Shown: positions 9,112 through 18,848, numbered from the stretch's first letter. The stretch: 64,000 bases of DNA from Pedobacter sp. Leaf170 (GCF_920984665.1 NZ_CAKLBP010000003.1:62001-126000); one strand, 5' to 3'. Program-made: numbers and translations. The notes: generated from the sequence alone by a model not told the origin.

Positions 9112-9891
9112 ATGGGGATAATTACTTTAACAACAGATTTAGGTTCGAAAGATTTTTACCAGAGTGCCCTTAAAGGTAGTCTGCTAAGTCTTATGCCTAA
9201 TGTTAATTTAGTTGATATCACCCACGAGGTTCCATCTTTCAATATATCTTACGCAGCATTTGTACTAAAAAATGCTTATCCGTATTTTCCTAAAAACACA
9301 GTTCATTTAATCGGTATAGATTCTGTGTACAGTGAAAACACAAAATATATCGCCATAAAGCATCAAGACCACTATTTTGTGGGTGCTGATAATGGTATTT
9401 TTTCTTTGTTGTTTGATGAAATGCCCGAAGATGTTGTAGAGTTAAACATTATGCAAGACTTAAAATATCTGCATTTTCCATTAGTTGATATTTTTGTTAA
9501 AGCAGCAACGCATTTGGCTAAAGGTGGAAGATTAAAAGACATAGGCTTACCTGTAGCAGAGATTGAACAAAAGATGCTTTTACATCCTGTTATCGAGCGA
9601 GATATCATTCGAGGAAGCGTTGTATATATTGATACTTTTTGCAATGTAATTACAAATATTACCAAAGATTTATTCACTAAAATTCAAAGAAACCGCGACT
9701 TTACTTTATACTTTAGAAAAAGCGAAACCATTACTCAGTTAAGCTGGCATTACAACGAAGTATCTGAGGGGGAAAAACTTTGTCTGTTCGGAATCAGTAA
9801 TCATTTGGAAATTGCCATAAACAAAGGTAAGGCAAGCGGCTTGTTAGGTTTACATTTGGGCGATATTGTTCGCGTGGAGTTTCATCCTTAA
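9112..9891 (+). CDS. SAM hydroxide adenosyltransferase / SAM hydrolase family (DUF62)
   Basis: A 259-aa protein of the S-adenosyl-L-methionine hydroxide adenosyltransferase family, which splits SAM to adenosine and methionine using water; relatives are halogenases such as SalL. Seen: the N-terminal ITLTTDLGSKDFYQSALKG motif, VDITHEVPSFNI, YFVGADNGIFS, and the second domain with YIDTFCNVITNI. A further-upstream start is possible, but ATG 9112 gives the family-typical MGIITLTTDLG. A -7-like AATATTTG lies about 50 bp before it. The physiological role of the family is unclear. Confidence 0.85.
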   Translation: MGIITLTTDLGSKDFYQSALKGSLLSLMPNVNLVDITHEVPSFNISYAAFVLKNAYPYFPKNTVHLIGIDSVYSENTKYIAIKHQDHYFVGADNGIFSLLFDEMPEDVVELNIMQDLKYLHFPLVDIFVKAATHLAKGGRLKDIGLPVAEIEQKMLLHPVIERDIIRGSVVYIDTFCNVITNITKDLFTKIQRNRDFTLYFRKSETITQLSWHYNEVSEGEKLCLFGISNHLEIAINKGKASGLLGLHLGDIVRVEFHP

Positions 9892-10054
9892 TTAGTTCAG
9901 TAGTTCATTGGCTCAATAGATCATTAGTTTGGAAACCAAAAAGTAATCTGTAAATCCATCTTGTCAACCTATTTATACATAGTCTTAATTGCTTGATTTT
10001 TAGCAGTGACAAAACTTTGCCAACCAATGAACCTATGACGAATGAACTAACATT
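9892..10054 (+). repeat. 8-base-phased word repeat with inverted second block
   Basis: Five consecutive 8-base units from 9892 to 9931 follow the pattern nTAGTTCA (TTAGTTCA, GTAGTTCA, TTGGCTCA, ATAGATCA, TTAGTTTG). A complementary block at 10023-10054 (ACCAATGA, ACCTATGA and so on) can pair with it: TTAGTTCA 9892-9899 with TGAACTAA 10043-10050, and GTTCATTGG with CCAATGAAC 10024-10032. The spacer precedes the small gene at 10089. Confidence 0.6.
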
Positions 10055-10088
10055 CAAACAACTCCTCCTCTTTATACGTTTATATCAG

Positions 10089-10607
10089 ATGAAGAAATAT
10101 TTTTGCCTAATCTCTATTCTATTCCTGAATATTCAATTGTTTGCCCAGCAAGATACAACTGCTTATGCAGCACAGCGTGTTAAAGTAAATTCGCTACTTA
10201 AAGAGCGAAGTACAAAATTCGGTCAGTATGATGAAAGCTTAAATCAGCGAACAGGAATATTTGGATGGCAAACTAAAAAAGACATTAAAAATTCTAATGA
10301 AATCCTTCGTCAGGTTGTATTAACAGATAATAATATTTTCAAAGAGTTGAAAATATTGATGGACTACAAAGACCTACAAAACGAGCAGAAAGTTGCAGTT
10401 GCAGATAATTCTCAAGAAAAAATTGAGAATTACATGCTAACTATCAAAAAACTTCAGGACCAAAACGAAACATTAAAAGTCGAATTAAGCAGAAAAGACA
10501 ACAAAAGTTTATCAACCTACATTATCGTTTTTCTTCTTTTAATAATGGCAGGTGGTTTTTTCTTTTTCAATAAAAAAATACGTGCTTATGAAAAAAGAAT
10601 TGTTTAA
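10089..10607 (+). CDS. Secreted/membrane coiled-coil hypothetical protein
   Basis: 172 aa. A signal peptide (MKKYFCLISILFLNIQLFAQ) is followed by a polar helical stretch with coiled-coil character (ENYMLTIKKLQDQNETLKVE, about 115-135). A C-terminal transmembrane helix (TYIIVFLLLIMAGGFFFF) and a short basic tail complete it. It is probably anchored in the inner membrane with the coil in the periplasm. A start at 9993 is open but would translate the repeat block and bury the signal peptide, so 10089 is chosen. It overlaps the next small CDS by 20 bp. I do not recognise a named family. Confidence 0.7.
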   Translation: MKKYFCLISILFLNIQLFAQQDTTAYAAQRVKVNSLLKERSTKFGQYDESLNQRTGIFGWQTKKDIKNSNEILRQVVLTDNNIFKELKILMDYKDLQNEQKVAVADNSQEKIENYMLTIKKLQDQNETLKVELSRKDNKSLSTYIIVFLLLIMAGGFFFFNKKIRAYEKRIV

Positions 10608-10734
10608 GATTTTAGCAAAAATAAACAAAGCAATTTTACCGAGCTTATATAAGAAAGACCCAAATAAGCTAACAAACATCCAGAAAGCAATTTTGGGTTA
10701 TCGTTATTGGGTATTAACCAATGCTTTAGATTAG
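10588..10734 (+). CDS. Small basic conserved protein, 48 aa
   Basis: MKKELFKILAKINKAILPSL is followed by a short charged linker and ends GYRYWVLTNALD. The pattern (basic amphipathic helix, LPS, then Q-x-A-I-x-G-x-R-x-x-V-x-x-N-A-L-D) matches my memory of a small Bacteroidota family often labelled SsrA-binding-like. It is far too short to be SmpB, so I leave it unnamed. It overlaps the upstream gene by 20 bp in another frame, suggesting translational coupling, and a hairpin follows at once. Confidence 0.65.
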   Translation: MKKELFKILAKINKAILPSLYKKDPNKLTNIQKAILGYRYWVLTNALD

Positions 10735-10738
10735 AAAA

Positions 10739-10758
10739 GGCCAACTTTGCAGTTGGCC
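10739..10758. terminator. Terminator hairpin between the small gene and serA
   Basis: GGCCAACT-ttgc-AGTTGGCC, a perfect 8-bp stem. The T-run is weak on the plus strand and is TTTTC on the minus strand. It could serve both converging transcripts. Confidence 0.65.
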
Positions 10759-10778
10759 AATTCTTATACTTTTACCTG

Positions 10779-10804
10779 GAGATTGCTTCGCCTCGCAATG
10801 ACGC
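10779..10804 (-). repeat. Single arm of the GTCATTGCGAGG palindromic repeat family
   Basis: GAGATTGCTTCG-CCTCGCAATGACG, the complement of the arm seen at 39545-39628 and 16461-16532. Only one arm is present. Confidence 0.6.
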
Positions 10805-10812
10805 GAGATTAC

Positions 10813-11763
10813 TTATTTCTTAAAATGCTCAATAATTAAAGTCGCTAGTTCTGTACCAATACGTTCTTGCGCTTCATTAGTTGAGGCACCAATGTGTGGT
10901 GTTAATGAAATTTTTGGGTGTGTTAAAATTTCGGCTAATGGGGTTGGCTCATTATCAAAAACATCTAAACCTGCAAAAGCAACTTTACCAGAATCTAAAG
11001 CCTCAATTAAAGCTGGCTCGTCGATTGTACCACCTCTAGAGCAATTTACAATACCAATACCTGGTTTCATTTTCGCAAATTCTTCAGCGCCTAAAATTGG
11101 TTTATCGGCAAATGGCGTATGTAAGCTTAAGAAATCACTTCCGGTAATAACTTCATCTAAAGAAACCGTTTTAATTGGGATGCTAACCGATTGTCCACCT
11201 TGAAAGCTTAAAGTAATTTCTGATTCAGAAGGAAACAAATCATAGGCTAAAACATTCATACCTAAACCTAAGGCAACTTTTGCGGTAGCACGACCAATAC
11301 GGCCAAAACCTATTATACCGATAGTTTTGCCATTTAACTCCGTTCCCTTTGCATAAGCTTTCTTAAGGTTGTTAAATTGCGTAGAACCTTCTAAAGGCAT
11401 TTTACGGTTCGCATCTTGTAAAAATCTTATACCGGTAAATAAGTGAGAGAAAACCAGTTCTGCTACAGATAGCGATGAAGCAGCCGGCGTATTTACCACA
11501 GCTACACCTTTACTACGAGCATATTCTACATCGATGTTATCCATACCAACTCCTCCTCTACCAATCAGTTTGATATTTGGAACAGCATCAATTAATTCTT
11601 TTCTAACTTTTGTAGCACTACGAACCGTTATGGCATCATAATTTTTCAAAGCTTCAGCTAATTGCTCTTGTGGGATGGTTTCTGTATCAACCTGAAAACC
11701 CGCCTTTTCTAATAATTCTTTTCCGATAGGGTCTATTCCATCGTTTGCTAATATTTTAATCAT
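10813..11763 (-). CDS. serA: D-3-phosphoglycerate dehydrogenase (short form, no ACT domain)
   Basis: First step of serine biosynthesis: oxidises 3-phosphoglycerate with NAD. 316 aa. The NAD-binding motif GFGRIGRAT, the substrate Arg region CSRGGTIDEPAL and the catalytic His in LTPHIGASTNEAQ are all present. It ends right after the catalytic domain, so it lacks the C-terminal ACT regulatory domain and should not be feedback-inhibited through one. ATG 11763 (MIKILANDGID) matches the family start better than 11784. It lies 66 bp downstream of serC on the same strand. Confidence 0.93.
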   Translation of the reverse strand: MIKILANDGIDPIGKELLEKAGFQVDTETIPQEQLAEALKNYDAITVRSATKVRKELIDAVPNIKLIGRGGVGMDNIDVEYARSKGVAVVNTPAASSLSVAELVFSHLFTGIRFLQDANRKMPLEGSTQFNNLKKAYAKGTELNGKTIGIIGFGRIGRATAKVALGLGMNVLAYDLFPSESEITLSFQGGQSVSIPIKTVSLDEVITGSDFLSLHTPFADKPILGAEEFAKMKPGIGIVNCSRGGTIDEPALIEALDSGKVAFAGLDVFDNEPTPLAEILTHPKISLTPHIGASTNEAQERIGTELATLIIEHFKK

Positions 11764-11829
11764 AATATGATTTTCAATAACCAAATTGATTACGCTTAAA
11801 TGAGTATCAATTATTTTTAATAATTTAAA

Positions 11830-12903
11830 TTAATTTGCTTTTGCCTGCGCTTCTTCAAAGGTTTGCATAGCATCGATTAAAGCATGTACACTTGTAATTG
11901 GTAAGGCATTATACATAGAAGCACGGAAACCACCAACACTTCTGTGTCCTTTAATGCCCACAATACCTTGCTCTTCAGCAAATTTTAAAAATGGCTTCTC
12001 CAGTTCAGCATTTTGCATCACAAAACAAATATTCATTTTCGAACGGTCTTCAATGGCACAAGTACCCTTAAATAATGGATTTCGGTCAATCTCCCGGTAA
12101 AGTGCTTCAGCTTTCTGCTTGTTTTCCTTCTCAATATCAGCTACACCACCTTTAGATTTTAACCAACGAAGGTTTAGCAAAGCAACATAAATAGAGAAAA
12201 CAGGTGGCGTATTGTACATCGAACCATTGTCTATATGAGATTGATAGTTCAACATCGAAGGAATTTTACGGTCTATTTTACCTAAAATTTCATCCTTAAC
12301 AATAACAATAGTTAAACCCGCAGGACCAACGTTTTTCTGTGCTCCAGCATATATTAAATCAAATTTGGAAACATCAATCACACGGCTCATAATATCCGAT
12401 GACATATCACAAACGATAGGCACACTTGTTTCGGGCACTTCAAAAAGTTCGGTACCATAAATTGTATTGTTTGAGGTGTAATGGAAGTAAGCACTATCAG
12501 CCGGAATTTCAAAATCTTTAGGGATAAATGTATAATTTGCATCTTTTGATGATGCAACAACATTAACATTACCTACAAATTTAGCTTCTTTTAAAGCCTT
12601 GGTTGCCCAAACGCCAGAATCTAAATAACTTGCGGTTTGTCCATCGCCCAATAAATTCATCGGTACCATAGCAAACTGCAAACTAGCACCGCCTTGTAAA
12701 AATAAAACGGAATAACCCGATGGCACATTTAGTAATTCTTTTACCAATTTTTCAGCTTCAGCAACAACAGCCTCAAACTCGGTTGTTCTATGCGAAATTT
12801 CTAAAATTGATAATCCATCGTTAAAATCTAAAACTGCCTGTGCAGCTTGTTTAAACACTTCTTGAGGTAAAATACAAGGGCCTGCGCCAAAATTATGCTT
12901 CAT
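11830..12903 (-). CDS. serC: Phosphoserine aminotransferase
   Basis: 357 aa, class V PLP-dependent aminotransferase converting 3-phosphohydroxypyruvate to phosphoserine. The N-terminal [14 protein letters not shown] is a family hallmark. The PLP lysine is in [12 protein letters not shown], and the C-terminal [18 protein letters not shown] contacts phosphate. It heads a serC-serA transcript; the last step, serB, is not here. A candidate -7 box TACATTTA lies upstream on the minus strand. Confidence 0.95.
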   Translation of the reverse strand: MKHNFGAGPCILPQEVFKQAAQAVLDFNDGLSILEISHRTTEFEAVVAEAEKLVKELLNVPSGYSVLFLQGGASLQFAMVPMNLLGDGQTASYLDSGVWATKALKEAKFVGNVNVVASSKDANYTFIPKDFEIPADSAYFHYTSNNTIYGTELFEVPETSVPIVCDMSSDIMSRVIDVSKFDLIYAGAQKNVGPAGLTIVIVKDEILGKIDRKIPSMLNYQSHIDNGSMYNTPPVFSIYVALLNLRWLKSKGGVADIEKENKQKAEALYREIDRNPLFKGTCAIEDRSKMNICFVMQNAELEKPFLKFAEEQGIVGIKGHRSVGGFRASMYNALPITSVHALIDAMQTFEEAQAKAN

Positions 12904-13271
12904 CTTATTATGTAAATGATTATGGGCGTAAATGTAAAATTTTTAAAGCACTAATGGCTACAAAATCGTATCATAAAAAATTAAATTTTGTTAAAAATAG
13001 TACCGATTTTAACTAATTCATTATGGTTTTTGTAATAAAACGTTTAACCTACGTTTATATAGATTTTTATAATTTGTAAAGCAATCAAGCAGCACTTAGG
13101 TTAACACAGTCCCGCCATTTACTTCAATCTTTTTGTTATCGCAATTATAAACTTGTCCATTTATTGCAACAAAAAGTATTTACGTTCCTGTCTGGTTTAG
13201 AGAATTTGGTTTTGATAATTCTTTGGGAGGTTTTCTGTTCTCAACGCCTAATCTTCCGTTTTTTACGAAGG
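12904..13271. other. Gene-free spacer between serC and the TonB receptor
   Basis: About 370 bp, AT-rich, with no plausible CDS. It holds the serC promoter region and one copy of the CCCGCC/CTTTTTG repeat (13110-13195). The receptor gene ends at the far side without a clear terminator hairpin. Confidence 0.7.
13110..13195 (+). repeat. Degenerate inverted repeat, CCCGCC...CTTTTTG/CAAAAAG family
   Basis: CCCGCCATTTACTTCAATC leads into TTTTTGTT (13130-13137), which pairs with AACAAAAA near 13168-13175, followed by GTATTTACG. The core is shared with 19450-19567. Confidence 0.5.
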
Positions 13272-15692
13272 TTAATTCTTCAATTTCACAATCAGTTTCA
13301 AATTAAATTGTCTGCCCGTTAAATAATTTGGAATAGCATATTGCACATTATCAATATCTTTAAGCCATAAATACGAAACCGTGTTATTAATATTGAGCAT
13401 ATTAAAAACCTCAAAAAATAAGATAACAGAATTAAAATTTTTATCTAAAAACTTAGGTTTGTGTAAAGCGGCATCATCCAGAAAATCTTTCGAAAAGCCA
13501 ATGTCAATTCGTTTGTACGATGGTATGTAAAACTTATCTAAATATCTTGGCGTTTGCGATGGGCCAATTGGTAACCTTGAACCATACAAAGCATTTAAGT
13601 GAACCTTGTAAGTTGGACTATTCAACAATCTATCTTGAAAAAAAACAGAGAAATTAAGTCTTTGGTCTGTAGGTCGTTTTAAATAACCCGGATAAATCCT
13701 TTCGCCATTTTGCATATAGCTGTCGCCAGTAATATCTTCATTAGCATGCATAACCGACATGCGAAAGTAAGAAACCAAGTCTTTTACAAATTCACCACCT
13801 ATACTAAAATCAGCACCATAAGCATAACCTTTAGAGCTTTCATTAGCTAAATACTTAATTCGGAGATTATCAATTTTATAAGGAATCAACCTATCTGAAT
13901 ATTTAAAATAAGCTTCGGAGGTAAATTTTAATCTTGTACCGAAAGCATCAAAAGCATAATCATAACCTATAGAAGTGTTATAAGAGCTTTGGGCTTTTTG
14001 ATGGATATTCAGGTTTCCGGTAAAGTCTCGTATGGTTCTGTAAGATGGCGGCTGCTTGTAAACCCCGGCTGTAAATCTTAATATTTTATTATTTGAACTA
14101 GGCCTGTATGCTATTAAAACCCTTGGGCTAATTAATAATTGCTTGCTTAAAGAGCTGTATGTTGCACGTGCACCCAGCTGAAGCTCTGCATTACTTGATA
14201 ATGAATAACTATCCTGAATATAAGCACTATAATTTTTTATATCAATATTATTTTCTACATTGATTACGTTTTGCAACAGAATATTTTTTGAATCATTGGG
14301 TAAAATATAACCAGCCGAGTCTGTATAATTATATTCATTTAATTTATCATCATATCTGGAATTATCAAACTTTAATCCCCAAGAGAAAACATGATTATTA
14401 AAATTTTGGTCGACTTTAATTTCCGAAGCAAAAATTTGTGTATTTAAACTATTCCTCCCGTAATTGTAATAATTGCCAATACCCTTATTTTTAGTAACGG
14501 GCCCAAAAGTTCCTAAGGGAAAATTGCTATCAATTTCGTCAAAAGTGTAACTGCCATTAATATCGAACCGTTCTCTCTCAATCGTATTGAAATAACTATT
14601 TATAAATTTGATGATTTGGTTATGTTTTGGCGAATAGGTTGCGGTAACCGCCGTACCAAAGGTTTGATAATCGTCAATTTCCTTTCCAGTATAATCAACA
14701 TTAAGGCGCAAAGTTGTATTTAACGTTCCAAATTGCGTTTCTCGATTTGTGGGCTCTAATTTAAACTGGCCAACATTTAAATTACCTAAAATGCTTATGT
14801 TAAATTTCGGCGAAAAATCATATTGATACAAGAACTGTGCATCAGCAAAATTTGGTTTATAACTTCCCTTCTCATCCTGCTTAATTAATACATTTGAGTT
14901 ATTTTTATACCTCAAACCTGCTAAAAAGAAGCTCCGTTTGTAAATCCGCTTTGCGGTTAAAGATGTATTTAACAAACTAGTGCTTAAAATCGTTTCGTTG
15001 CTATCGGGTTTATCATATCTTATATCTAAAACCGACGAAAGTTTATCGCCATATTTTGCCTCAAAGCCACCCGCTGAAAACTTCGCCTTACTAACTAATT
15101 CAGAATTTATAAAGCTTAAACCCTCTTGCTGCCCATTACGAATTAATACTGGTCTGTTGATTTCAACATCGTTGATGTAAATCAGATTTTCATCAAAATT
15201 TCCACCTCTAACGCTATATTGAGCGCTTAACTCATTGTTGGTAGAAACACCTGGCAGGGTTTTAAGCATGGTTTCAAAATTTCCAGAAACCATCGGCATA
15301 GAAGCAATATCAGCAATATTTATTGTAGTTGTATTACTGAGCTGATTTTGCTTATCGGTGATGTAAACCTGCTCTAACTCATTAACATTTGCCACCAAAC
15401 TTACCATTTGCATTATTCTGGCACCAGAGCGTTCGTTAAACTTTAAAGTTTGAGGCTGATATCCTAATAAAGAATATTTTATACTGAAACTTTTAGTTTT
15501 AGAATATATGGTATACATACCAAACTCATCTGTTACAGTAGATTGACCCTGCCCCAAAACTATTACTGTGACTTGTGGTAGAGGCAATTTATCACCACTA
15601 TAAACTATTCCCGATACCCTAACTAATGGCTGCGCAACCGCTAAACTGCAGCCAGCAATTAGAAAAAAAAGGATTAGCCGAAATTTGAGCAT
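13272..15692 (-). CDS. TonB-dependent outer-membrane receptor with carboxypeptidase-regulatory domain
   Basis: 806 aa. Signal peptide (MLKFRLILFFLIAGCSLAVAQ), then a CarboxypepD_reg-like beta-sandwich (VSGIVYSGDKLPLPQVTVIV...TDEFGMYTI, about 26-100). The TonB plug follows (IADIASMPMVSGNFETMLKTLPGV and YSVRGGNFDENLIYINDVEI, about 125-220), then a long beta-barrel ending in a hydrophobic strand (RQFNLKLIVKLKN). It imports a substrate across the outer membrane using TonB energy. No SusD partner is adjacent, so it is not a polysaccharide-utilisation SusC pair. The substrate is not inferable. Confidence 0.9.
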   Translation of the reverse strand: MLKFRLILFFLIAGCSLAVAQPLVRVSGIVYSGDKLPLPQVTVIVLGQGQSTVTDEFGMYTIYSKTKSFSIKYSLLGYQPQTLKFNERSGARIMQMVSLVANVNELEQVYITDKQNQLSNTTTINIADIASMPMVSGNFETMLKTLPGVSTNNELSAQYSVRGGNFDENLIYINDVEINRPVLIRNGQQEGLSFINSELVSKAKFSAGGFEAKYGDKLSSVLDIRYDKPDSNETILSTSLLNTSLTAKRIYKRSFFLAGLRYKNNSNVLIKQDEKGSYKPNFADAQFLYQYDFSPKFNISILGNLNVGQFKLEPTNRETQFGTLNTTLRLNVDYTGKEIDDYQTFGTAVTATYSPKHNQIIKFINSYFNTIERERFDINGSYTFDEIDSNFPLGTFGPVTKNKGIGNYYNYGRNSLNTQIFASEIKVDQNFNNHVFSWGLKFDNSRYDDKLNEYNYTDSAGYILPNDSKNILLQNVINVENNIDIKNYSAYIQDSYSLSSNAELQLGARATYSSLSKQLLISPRVLIAYRPSSNNKILRFTAGVYKQPPSYRTIRDFTGNLNIHQKAQSSYNTSIGYDYAFDAFGTRLKFTSEAYFKYSDRLIPYKIDNLRIKYLANESSKGYAYGADFSIGGEFVKDLVSYFRMSVMHANEDITGDSYMQNGERIYPGYLKRPTDQRLNFSVFFQDRLLNSPTYKVHLNALYGSRLPIGPSQTPRYLDKFYIPSYKRIDIGFSKDFLDDAALHKPKFLDKNFNSVILFFEVFNMLNINNTVSYLWLKDIDNVQYAIPNYLTGRQFNLKLIVKLKN

Positions 15693-15699
15693 TTTTTAA

Positions 15700-15734
15700 T
15701 ATCAAGATAAGAGCATCAGGTATCAAGTTTAAGA
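15700..15734 (+). repeat. 7-base-phased word repeat (TATCAAG)
   Basis: TATCAAG at 15700 and again at 15721 (three periods of 7), with CATCAGG in phase at 15714 and related units between. It lies in the short spacer between rpe and the receptor start. Confidence 0.45.
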
Positions 15735-15771
15735 TAAGGCAAAGTAAAGGCTTATTTTCTCAATTAAACAA

Positions 15772-16443
15772 TTAGATACTCACACTACTAGTTGTTAATT
15801 GTTTCATTTTTGAAATGGTTTCAGTAGGACTTTCCGTTGCGAAAATTGCATTGCCGGCAACAAAAGCGTTAGCACCAGCAGATACCAATGCACCAATGTT
15901 TTGTAAACCAACACCGCCATCAACTTCAATAACCAAATTTTCATTTACGCCTTTAATCAATTGCTTTAAATCCTTAATTTTTTTGTAAGTATTATGGATA
16001 AAAGCCTGTCCGCCGAAACCCGGATTAACAGACATAATTAAAACTAAATCTAAATCTTCGATAACATCTTGCAGCAAACTGACTGGCGTGTGTGGATTTA
16101 AGGCAACACCCGCCATGCATCCAGATGCTTTTATTAACTGGATTGTTCTATGTAAATGGGTGCATGCTTCATAATGTACTGTAATCATATCTGCACCAGC
16201 TTTTGCAAATTCTGGAATAAACTTATCTGGCTCTACAATCATTAAATGTACATCCAAAGGCTTTTCAGCATGTTTTTTTACAGCTGCCATCACCGGGAAA
16301 CCAAATGAAATATTTGGAACAAACACACCATCCATCACATCAACATGAAACCAATCAGCATCACTTTGATTGATCATTTCTATATCGTGTTGTAAATTAC
16401 CAAAATCGGCAGAAAGTATGGATGGCGCAATAATATGTTTCAT
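15772..16443 (-). CDS. rpe: Ribulose-phosphate 3-epimerase
   Basis: 223 aa TIM-barrel enzyme of the pentose phosphate pathway interconverting ribulose-5-P and xylulose-5-P. Motifs: APSILSADFGNL, WFHVDVMDGVFVPNISFG (metal His and Asp), LDVHLMI, MSVNPGFGGQAFI, and VDGGVGLQNI (catalytic Asp). ATG 16443 gives the conserved MKHIIAPSILSADF; an earlier ATG at 16476 is rejected because that stretch borders a palindromic intergenic repeat and is not family-like. Confidence 0.95.
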   Translation of the reverse strand: MKHIIAPSILSADFGNLQHDIEMINQSDADWFHVDVMDGVFVPNISFGFPVMAAVKKHAEKPLDVHLMIVEPDKFIPEFAKAGADMITVHYEACTHLHRTIQLIKASGCMAGVALNPHTPVSLLQDVIEDLDLVLIMSVNPGFGGQAFIHNTYKKIKDLKQLIKGVNENLVIEVDGGVGLQNIGALVSAGANAFVAGNAIFATESPTETISKMKQLTTSSVSI

Positions 16444-16460
16444 TTTGTATTTATATTTTT

Positions 16461-16532
16461 CGTCATAGCGAGGCACGAAGCAATCTTAAAACGAGAGTAA
16501 TTTAGGAGACTGCTTCGTGCCTTGAAATTACG
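16461..16532. repeat. Palindromic repeat, GTCATTGCGAGG family
   Basis: CGTCATAGCGAGGCACGAAGC on the left and GCTTCGTGCCTTGAAATTACG on the right form an imperfect long stem around a loop of about 30 bases. It sits directly upstream of rpe. Confidence 0.75.
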
Positions 16533-16627
16533 AATTAGTTATATAATTTCACTAATAAGGCAAGTTACAAAACAAGTCTGAAAGTTTTAAATCAGAAAGA
16601 ACTAAGTTCGCTTTAAATAAAACAAAA

Positions 16628-16653
16628 AACCCTTTCAGTAAACTGAAAGGGTT
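16628..16653 (-). terminator. pnp terminator
   Basis: CCCTTTCAGT and ACTGAAAGGG form a 10-bp stem. On the minus strand it is followed by TTTTTTG. It lies about 46 bp past the pnp stop. Confidence 0.85.
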
Positions 16654-16663
16654 TGTATTATTT

Positions 16664-16690
16664 ATCCTTCGACAAGCTCAGGATGACAAT
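16664..16690. repeat. Single arm of a CCTTCGACAAGCTCAGG repeat
   Basis: TCCTTCGACAAGCTCAGGAT lies between the pnp stop and its terminator. From memory, this motif recurs as an intergenic palindrome arm in other bacteria; only one arm is seen here. Confidence 0.4.
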
Positions 16691-16698
16691 CTACCTTA

Positions 16699-18834
16699 TT
16701 ACGCTTTTGGCGCAGCTGGTTTTTCTGGTCTAGGCAATAAAACTTTGCGAGAAAGTTTCATTTTACCTTGTTTATCAATGTCTAATAATTTAACCTCGAT
16801 TTTATCACCTTCTTTCAATACACCATCCATAGTTTCTAAACGCTCCCATGAAATTTCAGAAATGTGCAATAAACCATCTTTTCCTGGCATAACCTCAACA
16901 AATGCACCAAATGGCATAATTGATTTTACTTTACCTTGGTAAACCTCACCAATTTCTGGTTTAGCTACTATGTTACGGATACGAGTAACCGCTGCATCAA
17001 TTGCAGCTTTATTATCAGCGAAAATTTCTACGATACCTTTACCATCAACTTCTTCGATAGAGATTGAAGCTCCAGTTTCGCGTTGCATTTCCTGAATAAT
17101 TTTACCTCCAGGACCGATAATTGCACCTATAAACTCTTTCTCAATAGTGATAGAAACAATACGTGGAGCATGTGGCTTCATGTCTTCGTTAGGCTGAGCA
17201 ATCGTTTTCTTCATCTCATTTAAGATGTGCAAACGGCCTTCTTTAGCCTGTAATAAAGCTTTAGTTAACACCTCGTATGATAAACCATTGATTTTTAAGT
17301 CCATTTGGCAAGCAACGATACCGTTTTCAGTACCAGTAACTTTAAAATCCATATCACCTAAGTGATCTTCGTCACCTAAAATATCCGAAAGGATTGCATA
17401 TTTACCAGTTTTCTCATCAGTAATTAAACCCATTGCAATACCAGAAACTGGCGCTTTGATTTTAATACCTGCATCCATAAGTGCTAAAGTACCAGCACAA
17501 ACAGTTGCCATTGATGAAGAACCGTTTGATTCTAAAATATCAGAAACCACACGGATTGTATATGGATTAGCTTCGCCTTCAGGTAAAACTTTTTTCAATG
17601 AACGTTGTGCTAAAGCACCGTGACCAATTTCACGACGACCAGCGCCTCTGTTTGGTCTAACCTCTCCTGTTGAAAAACCTGGGAAATTATAGTGCAACAA
17701 GAATTTTTGATAACCATTAAAGAAAGCGCCATCAATCATTTGCTCATCATCTTTGCTACCTAAAGTAACTGATGTTAAAGATTGAGTTTCGCCACGTGTA
17801 AATACCGCCGAACCGTGTGCTGCTGGTAAATAACCAACTTCACTCCAAATAGGGCGAATTTCTGTAGTTTTACGGCCATCTAAACGAATGCCTTCATCTA
17901 ACAATAAATTTCTAATCGCATCGTACTGAACATCATGGTAATAATGTTTAGCCATTGCTTTAGTTAAATCTGCTGTATCTTCTGGCATTGCCTCAAAAAA
18001 CTCATTAATAATTGCAGTAAAACCAACTTTACGCTCATCTTTATTCGAACCAGATTTCGCAACTGCGTAAACTTTATCGTAAGTATCAGCATAAACCTTC
18101 GCTTTTAAATCAGCATCGTGGTCTTCATGGCTATATTCGCGTTTTACTGTTTTACCAGTAGCTTCAGTTAATTCAACCTGAATAGCACATTGAACTTTAA
18201 TTGCAGCGTGTGCAAATTTTAAAGCCTCAACCATTTCATCTTCTTGAATTTCATCGCACTCGCCTTCAACCATACCAATATCGTTAGCCGAACCAGCAAC
18301 CATAAATTCTAAAGTTGCACGCTCTAAATCGCTAGCGTATGGATTGATTACCAATTTACCATCAATTTTAGCAACTCGTACTTCAGAAATTGGACCATTA
18401 AAAGGAATATCAGAAACCGATAATGCAGCCGAAGCAGCTAAACCTGCCAAACAATCTGGCATAATATTTTTATCAGCAGAAATTAATGAAATCATCACCT
18501 GTGTATCAGAGTGATAATCACTTGGGAACATTGGGCGTAAAGCTCTATCAACCAAACGAGAAATTAAAACCTCGTAATCAGATAATCTTGCCTCGCGACG
18601 TAAAAACCCACCTGGAATACGACCAGTAGCCGCATATTTTTCTTGATAATCAACCGATAATGGTAAGAAATCAGTTCCTGGTTTAGCACCAACAGTAGAT
18701 ACAACCGTTGCTAACAACATCGTATCGCCCATTTTAACTACAACCGAACCATCAGCTTGTTTAGCCAATTTACCAGTTTCAATTTCTACAATTCTGCCAT
18801 CGCCCAAATCGAACGATTTTTTTATTACATTCAT
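16699..18834 (-). CDS. pnp: Polyribonucleotide nucleotidyltransferase (PNPase)
   Basis: 711 aa, phosphorolytic 3'-5' exoribonuclease and degradosome core. Two RNase PH domains are seen (first: [11 protein letters not shown]...[13 protein letters not shown]; second: [18 protein letters not shown]...[15 protein letters not shown]). A KH domain ([20 protein letters not shown], about 560-610) and a C-terminal S1 domain ([21 protein letters not shown], about 630-700) follow. It lies downstream of rpsO as in many bacteria, with a terminator between and its own leader containing a hairpin. Confidence 0.97.
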   Translation of the reverse strand: MNVIKKSFDLGDGRIVEIETGKLAKQADGSVVVKMGDTMLLATVVSTVGAKPGTDFLPLSVDYQEKYAATGRIPGGFLRREARLSDYEVLISRLVDRALRPMFPSDYHSDTQVMISLISADKNIMPDCLAGLAASAALSVSDIPFNGPISEVRVAKIDGKLVINPYASDLERATLEFMVAGSANDIGMVEGECDEIQEDEMVEALKFAHAAIKVQCAIQVELTEATGKTVKREYSHEDHDADLKAKVYADTYDKVYAVAKSGSNKDERKVGFTAIINEFFEAMPEDTADLTKAMAKHYYHDVQYDAIRNLLLDEGIRLDGRKTTEIRPIWSEVGYLPAAHGSAVFTRGETQSLTSVTLGSKDDEQMIDGAFFNGYQKFLLHYNFPGFSTGEVRPNRGAGRREIGHGALAQRSLKKVLPEGEANPYTIRVVSDILESNGSSSMATVCAGTLALMDAGIKIKAPVSGIAMGLITDEKTGKYAILSDILGDEDHLGDMDFKVTGTENGIVACQMDLKINGLSYEVLTKALLQAKEGRLHILNEMKKTIAQPNEDMKPHAPRIVSITIEKEFIGAIIGPGGKIIQEMQRETGASISIEEVDGKGIVEIFADNKAAIDAAVTRIRNIVAKPEIGEVYQGKVKSIMPFGAFVEVMPGKDGLLHISEISWERLETMDGVLKEGDKIEVKLLDIDKQGKMKLSRKVLLPRPEKPAAPKA

Positions 18835-18848
18835 TTAAATAGAATTAT

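Noticed and set aside
9993-10088. N-terminal extension of the coiled-coil membrane protein
   Set aside because: It is translated from the 8-base repeat and would hide a clear signal peptide that starts at 10089.
13272-15692. SusC of a polysaccharide-utilisation locus
   Set aside because: No SusD gene, glycosidase or sigma/anti-sigma pair is adjacent; called only as a TonB receptor.
15772-16476. rpe start at 16476
   Set aside because: The added residues MPRYDEKYKYK border a palindromic repeat; the family start is at 16443.
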